From: Bacteroidales bacterium
GTDB taxonomy: Bacteria > Bacteroidota > Bacteroidia > Bacteroidales > UBA932
Assembly: GCA_017483985.1 (NCBI GenBank)
Contig: JAFUUB010000089.1
Span: 1-51,614 of the forward strand
DNA length: 51,614 nucleotides
Direction: 5' to 3'
A model generated the notes under the pieces. That model ran no database searches, was not told the origin of the DNA, and saw only the letters and a list, made by a program, of their open reading frames with translations. The translations under genes were made by a program, and so were the position numbers. Of this stretch, positions 25,770 to 37,940 are shown in pieces. Every line of letters begins with the position of its first letter. Positions within the stretch are counted from its first letter, which is position 1.

Positions 25770-27824
25770 ATGAATAAGGTAAAAATAAAAGACTGGTTCG
25801 CTTTCTTCGCCCCGCGGTTCCTGTGCCTGACACTGGTCCTGGGGCTGCTGATCCGCATCGTCCTGATCATTCACCCGTTGACCGTGGTGGACTGGGGATG
25901 GGTCGACTGGCTGAAAATTTTCGGACTGGGTTTCCTCAATGACCTGGCGTTCACCGCCATCGCCCTTGTCCCGGCGTTCGTGTTCTATTCCTTCCTGACC
26001 GATGACCGGTACAGGAAACCCTTCCTGTGGATCTTCTGGGGCGCCTTCCTGCTGCTGACCCTGTATGTCTTGTTTTTCAATGACATAACGGACGAGTACG
26101 GCGGTCCCTTGCCCGACATCGTGAACGCCGTCCTGATCCTGCTTGCCGTATGCCTGACCATCAAGACCTTCGTCCCTTCCGTGCGGAAGAAATGGCGGAC
26201 GGCTGCCATCTGGATCATGATGATGGTCTACGCCTGCTGCGCCATTACGATCGCGTTCAGCGAGATTGTCTTCTGGAGCGAATTCGGCGTGCGTTTCAAT
26301 TTCATCGCGGTCGATTACCTGGTCTACACCAACGAGGTGATTGGCAATATCGTGGAATCTTATCCGATCGTCTGGATGGTCCTGGCCATGCTCCTGGTCG
26401 CCGGTGCGATCTGCTGGTGGATGGTCCGGGGGAAAGACATTTCCGGGAGCGGGATCGGTAGCTGGAAGCAGTGGGGCGTCAGTCTGGCCGCCCTGGCCGC
26501 GGCCTGCGGTGTCGGATACGGCTGGCTGCACTATGGCTATCGCCATTTCGGTGGCGAGAACCTGTTTGCCACCCAGATCCAGGAAAACGGCTGCTGGGAC
26601 TTCCTGGAAGCCTTCGTGTCCAATGAGCTGGATTATGAGCAGTTCTATGCCATGATCCCGCAGGACGAGGCCGTCGCGCTGCAGCAGCGGATGAGCGGGC
26701 AGAACGCGGAAGGACTGCAGGTGGTCCGGGACAGCCTGCCGGCCTTGAAGAAGAATGTCGTCCTGATTACCGTAGAGAGTCTCAGTGCGGACTTCCTGAC
26801 GCGGTACGGCTCCGAGGACGGTATTACGCCTTGTCTGGATGACCTGCTGGAAAAGAGCCTGGTCTTCGACAACCTGTATGCCACCGGCAACCGGACGGTC
26901 CGTGGCCTGGAAGCCGTGACCCTCTGCATCCCGCCGTCTTCCGGCGAAAGCCTGGTCAAGCGTCCGGATTGCTCCGGTTTCTTCTCCACCGGACAGGTCT
27001 TCCGCGACAACGGCTACCGGACCAGCTATATCTATGGCGGCGACAGTTATTTCGATAACATGGGAACCTTCTTCGGCGCCTGCGGCTATGACATCGTCGA
27101 CAAGAAAACGTATGACAAGGATGCCATCGCATTCGCCAACATCTGGGGCACTTCGGATGAGGATTCCTACCGCGAGGCGCTGGCGCGTTTCGATGCCAGC
27201 TGGGCGGCGGGGGAGCCTTTCTTCTCGCACATCATGACCATCTCCAACCACCGGCCGTACACCTATCCGGAGAACCGGATCGAATACGACGGCAACCCGA
27301 TGAGCCGCCGTGCCGCGGTCAAATACACCGACTGGGCCATTGGCGATTTCCTTTCCAAAGCCGCTTCGAAGCCTTGGTTCTCCGAGACCGTGTTCGTGAT
27401 CATGGCGGACCATTGCGCCTCCTCGGCCGGCAAGACGTCCCTGCCGCTGGATTGCTACCACATCCCGGCCTTGATCTATGCCCCGGGCTTCATCGAACCC
27501 GGGTATATCGACAAGGTTTGCTCACAGATCGACGTGATGCCGACGCTGTTCTCCCTGCTGCATTTCTCCTATGAGGCGCCCTTCTATGGACAGGACGTCC
27601 TGGATCCCTCGTTCCGGGAGCGGGCTTTCATGGCCACGTATCAGGATCTGGGCTATTATGCGGACGGTGTCCTGACGGTGCTGTCGCCGGTGCGCCGGAT
27701 CCAGCAGTTCGACGTCGTCCGGCACGATGGCTGGCAATATGAGGAAAATCCGCGGGAGGAGCCATCCGGAACGGTCTTGCAAGAAGCACAGGCTTTTTAC
27801 CAGACGGCGAATCTGGCATATTGA
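25770..27824 (+). CDS. LTA-synthase-family sulfatase-fold membrane protein (probable phosphoglycerol/phosphoethanolamine transferase)
   Basis: 684 residues from the ATG at 25770. The N-terminal 250 residues hold about five transmembrane helices; the C-terminal part (from about residue 325) is a periplasmic alkaline-phosphatase/sulfatase domain. VVLITVESLSADFL gives the first metal-binding Glu, TGNRTVRGLEA the likely catalytic Thr, and FVIMADHCAS the later Asp-His metal ligands. The family transfers a phosphoglycerol or phosphoethanolamine headgroup from a phospholipid to a glycan or polymer. In a Gram-negative the acceptor would be a periplasmic or surface glycan rather than lipoteichoic acid. 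It pairs with the lipid kinase and ends near a terminator at 27832-27855. Confidence 0.87.
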   Translation: MNKVKIKDWFAFFAPRFLCLTLVLGLLIRIVLIIHPLTVVDWGWVDWLKIFGLGFLNDLAFTAIALVPAFVFYSFLTDDRYRKPFLWIFWGAFLLLTLYVLFFNDITDEYGGPLPDIVNAVLILLAVCLTIKTFVPSVRKKWRTAAIWIMMMVYACCAITIAFSEIVFWSEFGVRFNFIAVDYLVYTNEVIGNIVESYPIVWMVLAMLLVAGAICWWMVRGKDISGSGIGSWKQWGVSLAALAAACGVGYGWLHYGYRHFGGENLFATQIQENGCWDFLEAFVSNELDYEQFYAMIPQDEAVALQQRMSGQNAEGLQVVRDSLPALKKNVVLITVESLSADFLTRYGSEDGITPCLDDLLEKSLVFDNLYATGNRTVRGLEAVTLCIPPSSGESLVKRPDCSGFFSTGQVFRDNGYRTSYIYGGDSYFDNMGTFFGACGYDIVDKKTYDKDAIAFANIWGTSDEDSYREALARFDASWAAGEPFFSHIMTISNHRPYTYPENRIEYDGNPMSRRAAVKYTDWAIGDFLSKAASKPWFSETVFVIMADHCASSAGKTSLPLDCYHIPALIYAPGFIEPGYIDKVCSQIDVMPTLFSLLHFSYEAPFYGQDVLDPSFRERAFMATYQDLGYYADGVLTVLSPVRRIQQFDVVRHDGWQYEENPREEPSGTVLQEAQAFYQTANLAY

Positions 27825-27831
27825 CGTATTG

Positions 27832-27855
27832 ACCGGCGGGCGAGGACCTGCCGGT
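27832..27855. terminator. Bidirectional terminator between convergent genes
   Basis: ACCGGCGG and CCTGCCGGT form a stem of about eight pairs with a six-base loop, followed by TTATTCTTT on the plus strand. Its right edge touches the stop codon of dtd. Confidence 0.55.
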
Positions 27856-28307
27856 TATTCTTTGTTGCGGGTATCGATGCAGATGGTGACCGGGCCGTCG
27901 TTGACCAGGGAGACCTGCATGTTCGCGCCGAATTCGCCGGTTCCTACCGGACGTCCGATGGCCTGGGAGAGTTCCGTGCAAAACTGCTCGTACAGGGGGA
28001 TGGCCAATTCATGGCCGGCTGCCTTGAACCAGGAGGGCCGGTTCCCTTTCTTGGTCGATGCAAGCAGGGTGAACTGGCTGACCACCAAGGCTTCACCGCC
28101 GATTTCCACGACACTGCGGTTCATGACGCCGGCCTCATCGTCGAAGATGCGCAGGCCGGCGGTTTTCCGTACCAGCCACTGGATGTCGCTCTCCTCGTCC
28201 TCCTGGCTGATTCCGAGCAGGATGAGCATTCCCTGCCCGATGGAGGCATGCAGTTGTCCGCCGATGTGGACGGATGCGGAAGTGACCCTTTGGATGACGG
28301 CTCTCAT
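27855..28307 (-). CDS. dtd: D-aminoacyl-tRNA deacylase
   Basis: 150 residues, the standard DTD length. MRAVIQRV at the start, the SQFTL motif near residue 77 and the GPVT motif near residue 138 are the two conserved elements that form the active site across the dimer. The cytoplasmic enzyme removes D-amino acids, and also glycine, wrongly attached to tRNA. It is a single gene with a -7 box at 28330-28337, divergent from a small secreted protein gene. Confidence 0.95.
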   Translation of the reverse strand: MRAVIQRVTSASVHIGGQLHASIGQGMLILLGISQEDEESDIQWLVRKTAGLRIFDDEAGVMNRSVVEIGGEALVVSQFTLLASTKKGNRPSWFKAAGHELAIPLYEQFCTELSQAIGRPVGTGEFGANMQVSLVNDGPVTICIDTRNKE

Positions 28308-28329
28308 GTTTTTTGCGGTTTTGGACCGG

Positions 28330-28337
28330 TAAAGATA
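28330..28337 (-). promoter_or_regulatory. Probable -7 box of dtd
   Basis: The minus strand reads TATCTTTA, one mismatch to consensus, 22 bases upstream of the ATG. A like-sequence box (28349-28356) faces the other way for the small secreted gene. Confidence 0.4.
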
Positions 28338-28348
28338 CGTTTTTTTCC

Positions 28349-28356
28349 TATCTTTA
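28349..28356 (+). promoter_or_regulatory. Probable -7 box of the small secreted protein gene
   Basis: TATCTTTA, one mismatch to TAnnTTTG, 32 bases upstream of the likely ATA start at 28389. Confidence 0.4.
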
Positions 28357-28388
28357 CAGCTGTTTACGATTAAACCAATAAACTGATT

Positions 28389-28634
28389 ATAAAAAAAAGT
28401 ATTCTTTCCCTGGTGGCAGTTGTTGCACTGTCCCTGATGGGTACGGGCGCTTTCGCCCAGAGCAGCATCGGTATCTTCAACAGTGCCCGTTCCTTCGCCT
28501 CCAAGGTTGACGGCGCAGATAAGACCGAATCAACCGCCGCCAGTATCGACTTCGGCGTTCTGGACCGCAATGCCTCCGATGCGATCCGGTACCATCAGAG
28601 CGTCCTGAAATTCACGGCTGCCTACATTTTCTAG
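28389..28634 (+). CDS. Small secreted protein with no standard start codon
   Basis: About 81 residues that I do not recognise. The frame opens KKSILSLVAVVALSLMGTGAFA-Q, an excellent signal peptide if translation starts at ATA 28389 (or ATT 28386, or CTG 28383). The first standard start in frame is GTG 28413, but this would remove the basic N-region and the start of the hydrophobic core. One base change (ATA to ATG) would give a textbook MKKSIL start, so either an unusual initiation codon or a sequence error or mutation is implied. The mature part is about 57 residues without cysteines, ending FTAAYIF. Promoter at 28349 and a strong terminator at 28659 support a real, single-gene unit. Confidence 0.6.
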   Translation: MKKSILSLVAVVALSLMGTGAFAQSSIGIFNSARSFASKVDGADKTESTAASIDFGVLDRNASDAIRYHQSVLKFTAAYIF

Positions 28635-28658
28635 GGCATCCCGTCGTATATGACTGAG

Positions 28659-28681
28659 CCGGCCTTCGGGCCGGTTTTTTT
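28659..28681 (+). terminator. Intrinsic terminator after the small secreted protein gene
   Basis: CCGGCC (28659-28664), a TTCG tetraloop and GGCCGG (28669-28674) followed by seven T residues. This is the cleanest rho-independent terminator in the window. Confidence 0.9.
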
Positions 28682-28710
28682 GTATTATTGACGACAAACC
28701 CTTATCTTAG
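28679..28710 (+). promoter_or_regulatory. Promoter of the second histidine phosphatase gene
   Basis: TTTG at 28679-28682 and TATCTTAG at 28703-28710 (one mismatch) are 20 bases apart. The -33 element uses the last T residues of the preceding terminator. The ATG is at 28729. Confidence 0.45.
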
Positions 28711-28728
28711 CTGGAAAGACTATGTACT

Positions 28729-30009
28729 ATGAAAAGAACCTTTTGCAGACTTCTGCCCCTTGTTTTGTTACTGGCTGGTGTTACCGCCCAGGCCCAGATT
28801 TACAATGTTCTCGATATCGTCCGCGGCGACCGCCAGCGCCTTTCCGGCTGCGAAGGACCGTACCGTTTCGACGCTCCGGCCCTGACGGCGGCCCCCAAGG
28901 GCTACACGCCCTTCTATATCAGCCATTACGGCCGGCACGGGTCGCGCTATGCCTGGAACGCCAACACCTATTCGGTCATCCTGGAATGCCTGGAGGCCGC
29001 CGAAAAGGCGGGATCCCTGACCCCGCGCGGCGAGAAGCTGCTCTCCGATTACCGGGCTTTCTTCGAGGTCCCGTCCATCAATACCGGCGACCTGGTGGAA
29101 CTGGGTTCGGCCCAGCACCGCGAAATCGCCCGGATCATGGCCCAGTCCTTCCCGGAGGTCTTCGCGGACGGCGGAAAGGTCCTGGCGCGCGCCTCGACGT
29201 CCCAGCGGGCGATCGTGAGCATGGACGCCTTCTGCATCAGCCTGCAGAAATATGCCCCGAAGGTGGACATTGAAACCAATTCCCTGCATACCAACCTGCC
29301 GATCGTGAATGTATCCGGCTCTCCGCGCGAACTCCGTTTCCGCCGGGCGGGTACCGTGAAGGTACCGGAACCGACCGAGGCGTTCCGCGCCCGGAAATAC
29401 GACTACGACGGCATGCTCGGCAAATTGTTCACGGACCGGGGATTCCTGGAAGAGCGCGGCGGCCGTACGCAGTTCCTGTACGAACTCTGCGCCCTCTGGG
29501 CCGGCTATCACAACTATTGCGACGGGGACTGGCTGGAGGACCTCTTCACCGAGGAGCAGGCCCTGGCCTTCTGGGAGGTCAACAATTACTTCGACTATGT
29601 CGGACACGGTGCCCAGCGCTACCAGCAGATTCCGCTGGTGCTGGATATCGTCGCCCTGGCGGACGAGGCCATTGCCGGCAGTCCCTACAAGGCGCATTTC
29701 CGCTTCGGACATGACACGGTCGTGAACGCGCTCTGTCCGCTGCTGAACATTGACGGGACCGGCTTCGAGCCGGACAGCGCCGATGACGTGAAATACTGGT
29801 TCCAGAATTATGATACCCCGATGGCGGCCAACCTGCAGTTCGTCCTGTACCGCAGCAAGAAAAATCCGCAAGTCCTGTTCAAGCTGCTCCGGAACGGCCG
29901 TGAAGTGACCCTGCCGCAGCTCAATCCGGTTTCAGGCCCGTATTATGCCTGGGAGGATTTCCGCGCCTGGGTGCAGCAACTGGACCGGGAGCACCCGGAG
30001 GTTCAGTAG
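28729..30009 (+). CDS. Secreted histidine-type acid phosphatase, paralog of 19067-20335
   Basis: 426 residues with a signal peptide (MKRTFCRLLPLVLLLAGVTAQAQ). RHGSR is at residues 69-73 in PFYISHYGRHGSR and the HD pair at 328-329 in FGHDTVVNAL. Its N-terminal motif region matches the first phosphatase almost word for word (KGYTPFYISHYGRHGSR against KGYKPFYISHYGRHGSR), but the rest has diverged, so the pair is an old duplication. Predicted periplasmic or extracellular phosphomonoesterase, possibly active on inositol phosphates. It has its own promoter, and its last 7 bases overlap the convergent GNAT gene. Confidence 0.88.
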   Translation: MKRTFCRLLPLVLLLAGVTAQAQIYNVLDIVRGDRQRLSGCEGPYRFDAPALTAAPKGYTPFYISHYGRHGSRYAWNANTYSVILECLEAAEKAGSLTPRGEKLLSDYRAFFEVPSINTGDLVELGSAQHREIARIMAQSFPEVFADGGKVLARASTSQRAIVSMDAFCISLQKYAPKVDIETNSLHTNLPIVNVSGSPRELRFRRAGTVKVPEPTEAFRARKYDYDGMLGKLFTDRGFLEERGGRTQFLYELCALWAGYHNYCDGDWLEDLFTEEQALAFWEVNNYFDYVGHGAQRYQQIPLVLDIVALADEAIAGSPYKAHFRFGHDTVVNALCPLLNIDGTGFEPDSADDVKYWFQNYDTPMAANLQFVLYRSKKNPQVLFKLLRNGREVTLPQLNPVSGPYYAWEDFRAWVQQLDREHPEVQ

Positions 30010-30494
30010 GCGATCCGCTGATAGGCCAGCCGCTCGTCGCCGGACGCAAGGTAGATGATGCCGCAATACGTGAATCCGTGCTTGAGGATGTTGTGCTGCA
30101 TGATCCGGTTGTCCTTGTGGGTGTCGATCCGGATGTTCGGATCTGCGGCAAAGGCGAAGTCCATGATGGTTTTGAAGACGCCGTGGACCTCCGGATAGCT
30201 GGCAATCCGGTGAATGACATGATAGGGACGCACATCGTCCAGCCACTGTCCGCCGACGATGAGCGAATACGTAGGCTCGGGAGAGGGAAGGAAGGCGAAA
30301 TAGCCGACCACCCTCTCTTTTTCGGTCAATACGTAGCCGGCGTCGCGGGCCAGGTCTTTTTCAATCGCATCGGTGGAAGGATAACCGCCCACCCACTGGT
30401 TGGCGTTGCCGGAGCGGCGCATGATGGCTTTGGCCGCCTCCAGGACGTCCATGATGGCCGGGATGTCGGCCGGGGTTGCCAGTCGGATATTCAT
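30003..30494 (-). CDS. GNAT-family N-acetyltransferase
   Basis: 163 residues of GNAT fold. The N-terminal IRLATPADIPAIMDVLEAAK is the typical beta1-alpha1 start, VGYFAFLPSPEPTYS is the central sheet, and DTHKDNRIMQHNILKHGFTYCGIIYL is the C-terminal acetyl-CoA and substrate region. The classic R/Q-x2-G-x-G/A loop is not clear, as in several distant GNAT groups. The substrate is unknown. It starts 3 bases after the DUF554 gene on the same strand and is probably cotranscribed. Confidence 0.82.
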   Translation of the reverse strand: MNIRLATPADIPAIMDVLEAAKAIMRRSGNANQWVGGYPSTDAIEKDLARDAGYVLTEKERVVGYFAFLPSPEPTYSLIVGGQWLDDVRPYHVIHRIASYPEVHGVFKTIMDFAFAADPNIRIDTHKDNRIMQHNILKHGFTYCGIIYLASGDERLAYQRIAY

Positions 30495-30496
30495 GG

Positions 30497-31180
30497 TTAA
30501 AACAGGCTTTTAAGAAGGAACCACAGGACCGGGACCAGCAGGGCCGGCAGGTAATTGAGGGTCTTGCAGTCCTTGATATTCAGGATGGAAAGGCCGGAGG
30601 AGATGATCAGCACGCCGCCCACGATGGCCAGTTCATTGACCAGGGTCCCTTGCAGGAGGGGACTGGAGGAAGCCAGGGTTGCGATGAGGTAGAACATCCC
30701 TTGCCACAGGAACAGGATGGGGGCGGCCAGGATGATGCCGATCCCGTAGGTCGTGGCGAAAACCATGGAAGTGACCAGGTCCAGGGTGGAATTCGTATAC
30801 AGGAAGGTATTGTCGCCCTGCAGGGCGCTGAGGACGGGGCCGACGATCGAAAAGGTTCCGATGCAGAACAGCAGGCAGGCGGAAATGAGCCCTTGCGCGA
30901 AGGATTCGCCGCCGAACCGGGACACGAGCCGTTTGGTCCGCCCGTCAATGTCCAACGCCGTCCCGACGATGCCGCCCAGGGCCAGGCTCAGGATAAAGAG
31001 GACCGGGAACTCGCTCTTGGGCATGTTCTGGACAAAGGAGTTGGCGCCCAGTGCCAGGGATGCCAGTCCCATGGCATTGAAGAGGATGGAACGGTATTTC
31101 TCGCCGAGGCCTTTCTTGAAAAGGGCCCCGACCAGGCTGCCGACGATGATGCAGGCGGTATTGACGATGGTTCCGGTCAT
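30497..31180 (-). CDS. DUF554 family membrane protein (YdfK-like)
   Basis: 227 residues with about seven transmembrane helices. MTGTIVNTACIIVGSLVGALF at the N-terminus and ALGANSFVQNMPKSEFPVLFILSLALGG are characteristic of DUF554 proteins, which have no established function. First gene of a two-gene unit with the GNAT enzyme. A TATCTTTA-like box on the minus strand about 10 bases upstream of the start (31188-31195) may be its -7 element. Confidence 0.85.
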   Translation of the reverse strand: MTGTIVNTACIIVGSLVGALFKKGLGEKYRSILFNAMGLASLALGANSFVQNMPKSEFPVLFILSLALGGIVGTALDIDGRTKRLVSRFGGESFAQGLISACLLFCIGTFSIVGPVLSALQGDNTFLYTNSTLDLVTSMVFATTYGIGIILAAPILFLWQGMFYLIATLASSSPLLQGTLVNELAIVGGVLIISSGLSILNIKDCKTLNYLPALLVPVLWFLLKSLF

Positions 31181-31243
31181 AGCGTTTGTAAAGATAGGAA
31201 TAAAACAGTAACTTAGCGTGATTTAACCGTAATTTGTTGAGAT

Positions 31244-32083
31244 ATGGCCATTCCTTCGAAGAAAGTGATCCTGATTACCGGTGGGAGCAGCGGCATCGGT
31301 TTCGACGCCGCCCGGGCGCTCGCGCAGGAAGGGCACCGCGTCTATGCGGCGGCCCGGCGCGTCCAGCTGATGGAGCCGCTTCGCACGGAGGGCGTCGTGC
31401 CGATCCGGATGGATGTCATGGACGAGGCTTCCATGCAGGAAGGCGTCAGGTCCGTTTTGGAGAAGGAAGGACGGATCGACGTGCTGGTCAATAATGCCGG
31501 TTACGGGTATTTCGGAGCCGTCGAGACGGTCCCGATGGACGAAGCCCGGCGTCAGCAGGAAGTCAATGTCTTCGGCCTGGCCCGGCTCTGCCAGCTGGTC
31601 CTGCCCACGATGCGGGCCCAGGGGAGCGGCCGGATCATCAATGTCGCCTCCATTGCCGGAAAGACCGTGCTGCTGTATGGCGGCTGGTACCATGTCTCGA
31701 AGTATTCCGTCGAGGCGCTCAGCGATGCCATGCGCATGGAACTCAAGCCTTTCGGCATCGATGTGGTGCTGATCGAACCGGGAATGATCGGGACGGACTG
31801 GGGCAAGATTGCCGCTGACCATCTGACAGAATCCTGCCGGGGTACCGCCTACGAACAGACCGGCTCCGTCATGGGCGAAAACATGCGGAAAATCTACAGG
31901 ACCCGATGGGCCTCGGATCCGTCGGTCGTGACCCGGGCGATCGTACGGGCCGTAAACAGTCGTCGCCCCAAGGTTCGCTACCGGATCGGCCGGGGAGCCG
32001 GGACACTGGTTTTCCTGCACCGGGTGCTTCCCGCCCGCTGGTGGGACGCGATGAACCGGAAGGCCGGAATAATCCAACTGTAG
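31244..32083 (+). CDS. Short-chain dehydrogenase/reductase (SDR)
   Basis: 279 residues, a classical SDR. TGGSSGIG at residues 12-19 binds NAD(P), NNAG stands near residue 84, and the active site is S in VASIAG plus the Tyr-x3-Lys pair in WYHVSKYSVEAL near residue 150. A C-terminal segment (FLHRVLPARWWDAMNRKAG) resembles the SDR subgroup annotated as oxidoreductases of unknown substrate, like the one at 194-997. It is followed after 7 bases by the YqaA protein. Confidence 0.88.
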   Translation: MAIPSKKVILITGGSSGIGFDAARALAQEGHRVYAAARRVQLMEPLRTEGVVPIRMDVMDEASMQEGVRSVLEKEGRIDVLVNNAGYGYFGAVETVPMDEARRQQEVNVFGLARLCQLVLPTMRAQGSGRIINVASIAGKTVLLYGGWYHVSKYSVEALSDAMRMELKPFGIDVVLIEPGMIGTDWGKIAADHLTESCRGTAYEQTGSVMGENMRKIYRTRWASDPSVVTRAIVRAVNSRRPKVRYRIGRGAGTLVFLHRVLPARWWDAMNRKAGIIQL

Positions 32084-32090
32084 CCGGGTT

Positions 32091-32528
32091 ATGGAGTGGC
32101 TGGAGAGTCTGGGCCTGCTGGGCTTGTTCCTGGGCAGCGCACTGGCTGCTTCCATCGTACCGTTCAGCTCGGATGTGCTGTATGTGGCTATCCTGGCTAC
32201 GACGGGACAGCACGTCGGCTGTTTCCTGGCCGCAACGAGCGGCAGCTGGCTGGGCAGCCTGTTCACCTTTTACCTGGGCTGGCTTGGGAAATGGGAATGG
32301 ATCCAGAAATGGTTCAAGGTCAGCCGGGAGAAACTGGAGGCCCAGCAGGAGAAGGTCCGTAAATACGGCGTCTGGCTGGCCTTGTTCAGCTGGTTCCCGG
32401 TCGTGGGGGACCTGACGGTCCTGGCCCTGGGTTTCTACAAGGCACCCCGCGGCTGGACCTTCCTGCTGCTCCTTGTGGGGAAGGCCATCCGTTATCTTTT
32501 CTGGAACGTCATCGTGGGGCTGTTCTAG
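32091..32528 (+). CDS. YqaA-family (DedA/SNARE-associated superfamily) membrane protein
   Basis: 145 residues with four or so hydrophobic segments. SALAASIVPFSSDVLYVAIL and WFPVVGDLTVLALGFYKAP are typical of YqaA proteins; the second includes the G-D/x-PxxGD-like turn seen in DedA membrane proteins linked to lipid scrambling. The exact function is unknown. It lies directly downstream of the SDR and is probably cotranscribed; only 30 bases separate it from the convergent CDF gene. Confidence 0.85.
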   Translation: MEWLESLGLLGLFLGSALAASIVPFSSDVLYVAILATTGQHVGCFLAATSGSWLGSLFTFYLGWLGKWEWIQKWFKVSREKLEAQQEKVRKYGVWLALFSWFPVVGDLTVLALGFYKAPRGWTFLLLLVGKAIRYLFWNVIVGLF

Positions 32529-32558
32529 CGGCGGAAAATGATCCGGCGTGGGGACGTT

Positions 32559-33656
32559 TCAGGCGCTGAAATTGTGGTCGACGATGATGGTGACCTGTTC
32601 TTCCGGCACCAGCGGCTGGATTTCCTCTTTCAGTTGCCGGGCGAAGGCGGCTTCGTCCTTGACGGAAATGTCCGGCACGACATCCACCGAGATGCTGCCG
32701 GCGTCTTCATCATGCAGGTATCCGTGCACTTGGACGATGTCCGGATGGTCGGCCAGCGCCTGCATGATCTTTTTCTGCAGGGCATCGCTTTTTGAGATCG
32801 CATAGATGCCGACGGTCAGGATGATGCCGTGCCGCTCGTGGATGGTTTCCGCGATCCGGCGGGTCAGTTTGTGGATTTCATGGGCGTCCAGCGTGTCATA
32901 GACGTTGACATGCAGGGAGCCGATGACGACATTCGGACCATAGTTGTGCAGGATCACGTCGAATACGCCGTGGACTTCCGGAAACGCCATGACTTCCGCC
33001 TTGATTTGGGACACCAGTTCCGGAGAGAACCGGGCCCCCAGCAGCTCGTTGACCGGGGAGGAAAGCATCTCGAAACCGGCCTTGATGATCAGCAGTGAAA
33101 TCAGTGTACCCAGGATGCCGTCCAGCGATACATGCCAGATCAGCATGACGGCGGCGGAGACGAGCGTCGCCAGCGTGATGATGGCATCGAACAGCGCGTC
33201 CGAGCCGGAGGCCACCAGTGCATCGCTCTTGAGTCGTTCACCCTGTCGTTTTACATAGGAACCCAGCGCCAGTTTCACGAAGATGGCTACCACGATGACG
33301 ACGAGGGTCGCCGTCGTATAGGTCGGCTGTGTCGGATGGAAGAGCTTCTGGACGGACTCGATCAGCGACGTGACACCCGCTGACAAAACGATGACGGAGA
33401 TAATGATGGCGCTGAAATACTCGACGCGGCCGTGCCCGAACGGATGATCCAGGTCGGCCGGCTTTTGGGAAAGTTTGGTTCCGACGATGGTGATCACGCT
33501 GGACAGGGCGTCGCTGAGGTTGTTGACGGCGTCCATGACAATGGCAACCGAACCGGCGATGAAACCGACGATTGCCTTGAACGAGGCCAGCAGTACGTTG
33601 GCAAGGATGCCGACGAGGCTGGTCCGGATGATGGCTTGGGATCGGGTCTGCTCCAT
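32559..33656 (-). CDS. Cation diffusion facilitator (CDF) family transporter
   Basis: 365 residues from the ATG at 33656; the TTG two codons upstream is less likely. The N-terminal 215 residues carry six transmembrane helices with metal-site residues in DAVNNLSDALSS (D-x3-D pattern) and DHPFGHGRVEYF. A long C-terminal cytoplasmic domain (from about 215) follows, with His/Asp pairs typical of zinc-binding dimerisation domains, and an extra extension. Exports Zn2+, Fe2+ or Mn2+ in exchange for protons by family knowledge. It has a perfect -7 box at 33679-33686. Confidence 0.9.
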   Translation of the reverse strand: MEQTRSQAIIRTSLVGILANVLLASFKAIVGFIAGSVAIVMDAVNNLSDALSSVITIVGTKLSQKPADLDHPFGHGRVEYFSAIIISVIVLSAGVTSLIESVQKLFHPTQPTYTTATLVVIVVAIFVKLALGSYVKRQGERLKSDALVASGSDALFDAIITLATLVSAAVMLIWHVSLDGILGTLISLLIIKAGFEMLSSPVNELLGARFSPELVSQIKAEVMAFPEVHGVFDVILHNYGPNVVIGSLHVNVYDTLDAHEIHKLTRRIAETIHERHGIILTVGIYAISKSDALQKKIMQALADHPDIVQVHGYLHDEDAGSISVDVVPDISVKDEAAFARQLKEEIQPLVPEEQVTIIVDHNFSA

Positions 33657-33678
33657 TTTCAATGTTTAAACCGAAAGT

Positions 33679-33686
33679 CAAAGATA
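33679..33686 (-). promoter_or_regulatory. -7 box of the CDF transporter gene
   Basis: The minus strand reads TATCTTTG, 22 bases upstream of the ATG at 33656. Confidence 0.5.
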
Positions 33687-33736
33687 CGCTTTTTTACATT
33701 ATCATGGAACCGGGTGCAGGCTTTCATCGCTGCCGG

Positions 33737-33767
33737 TTTGATTTGTCGGGAGATTTAACTATGTTTG
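33737..33767 (+). promoter_or_regulatory. Full-consensus promoter of the M28 peptidase gene
   Basis: TTTG at 33737-33740 and TATGTTTG at 33760-33767 are 19 bases apart, the textbook Bacteroidota arrangement. The ATG is at 33800. Confidence 0.65.
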
Positions 33768-33799
33768 CTATTAAGGTATAACACATGGAAATCTCGGAT

Positions 33800-36551
<2,752 letters not shown>

Positions 36552-36576
36552 TCAGTCGGTTGCCGGCTGCTATTAA

Positions 36577-36614
36577 AAAGGAGAGAGGCTGATTCACATC
36601 AGCCTCTCTCTTTG
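36577..36614. terminator. Bidirectional intrinsic terminator between the two esterase genes
   Basis: GAGAGAGGCTGAT (36581-36593) and its complement (36598-36610) form a 13-pair stem with the loop TCAC. It is flanked by AAAAAG on the left and CTTTG on the right, so it can work on both strands. Confidence 0.8.
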
Positions 36615-36629
36615 TATGAAAAAAATCCT

Positions 36630-37859
<1,230 letters not shown>

Positions 37860-37864
37860 TTATG

Positions 37865-37872
37865 CAAATGTC
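37865..37872 (-). promoter_or_regulatory. Probable weak -7 box of the minus-strand esterase gene
   Basis: The minus strand reads GACATTTG, one mismatch (G for T at the first position), 26 bases upstream of the ATG at 37838. The 21-base repeats at 37893-37920 lie 20 bases further upstream, over the -33 position. Confidence 0.4.
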
Positions 37873-37892
37873 CCCATATTTGGCCGGATTCT

Positions 37893-37920
37893 CTGACACG
37901 TACCGTCCCGATTCTGACAC
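37893..37920. promoter_or_regulatory. Candidate operator: CTGACAC-n14-CTGACAC
   Basis: Two perfect CTGACAC copies at 37893-37899 and 37914-37920, start-to-start 21 bases. On the coding strand of the esterase gene they read GTGTCAG. They overlap the expected -33 region of its promoter. A related pair is found before the other esterase gene (35274-35301), in the opposite orientation to transcription. Confidence 0.5.
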
Positions 37921-37940
37921 TGATTGTAAATACTGCAGGA

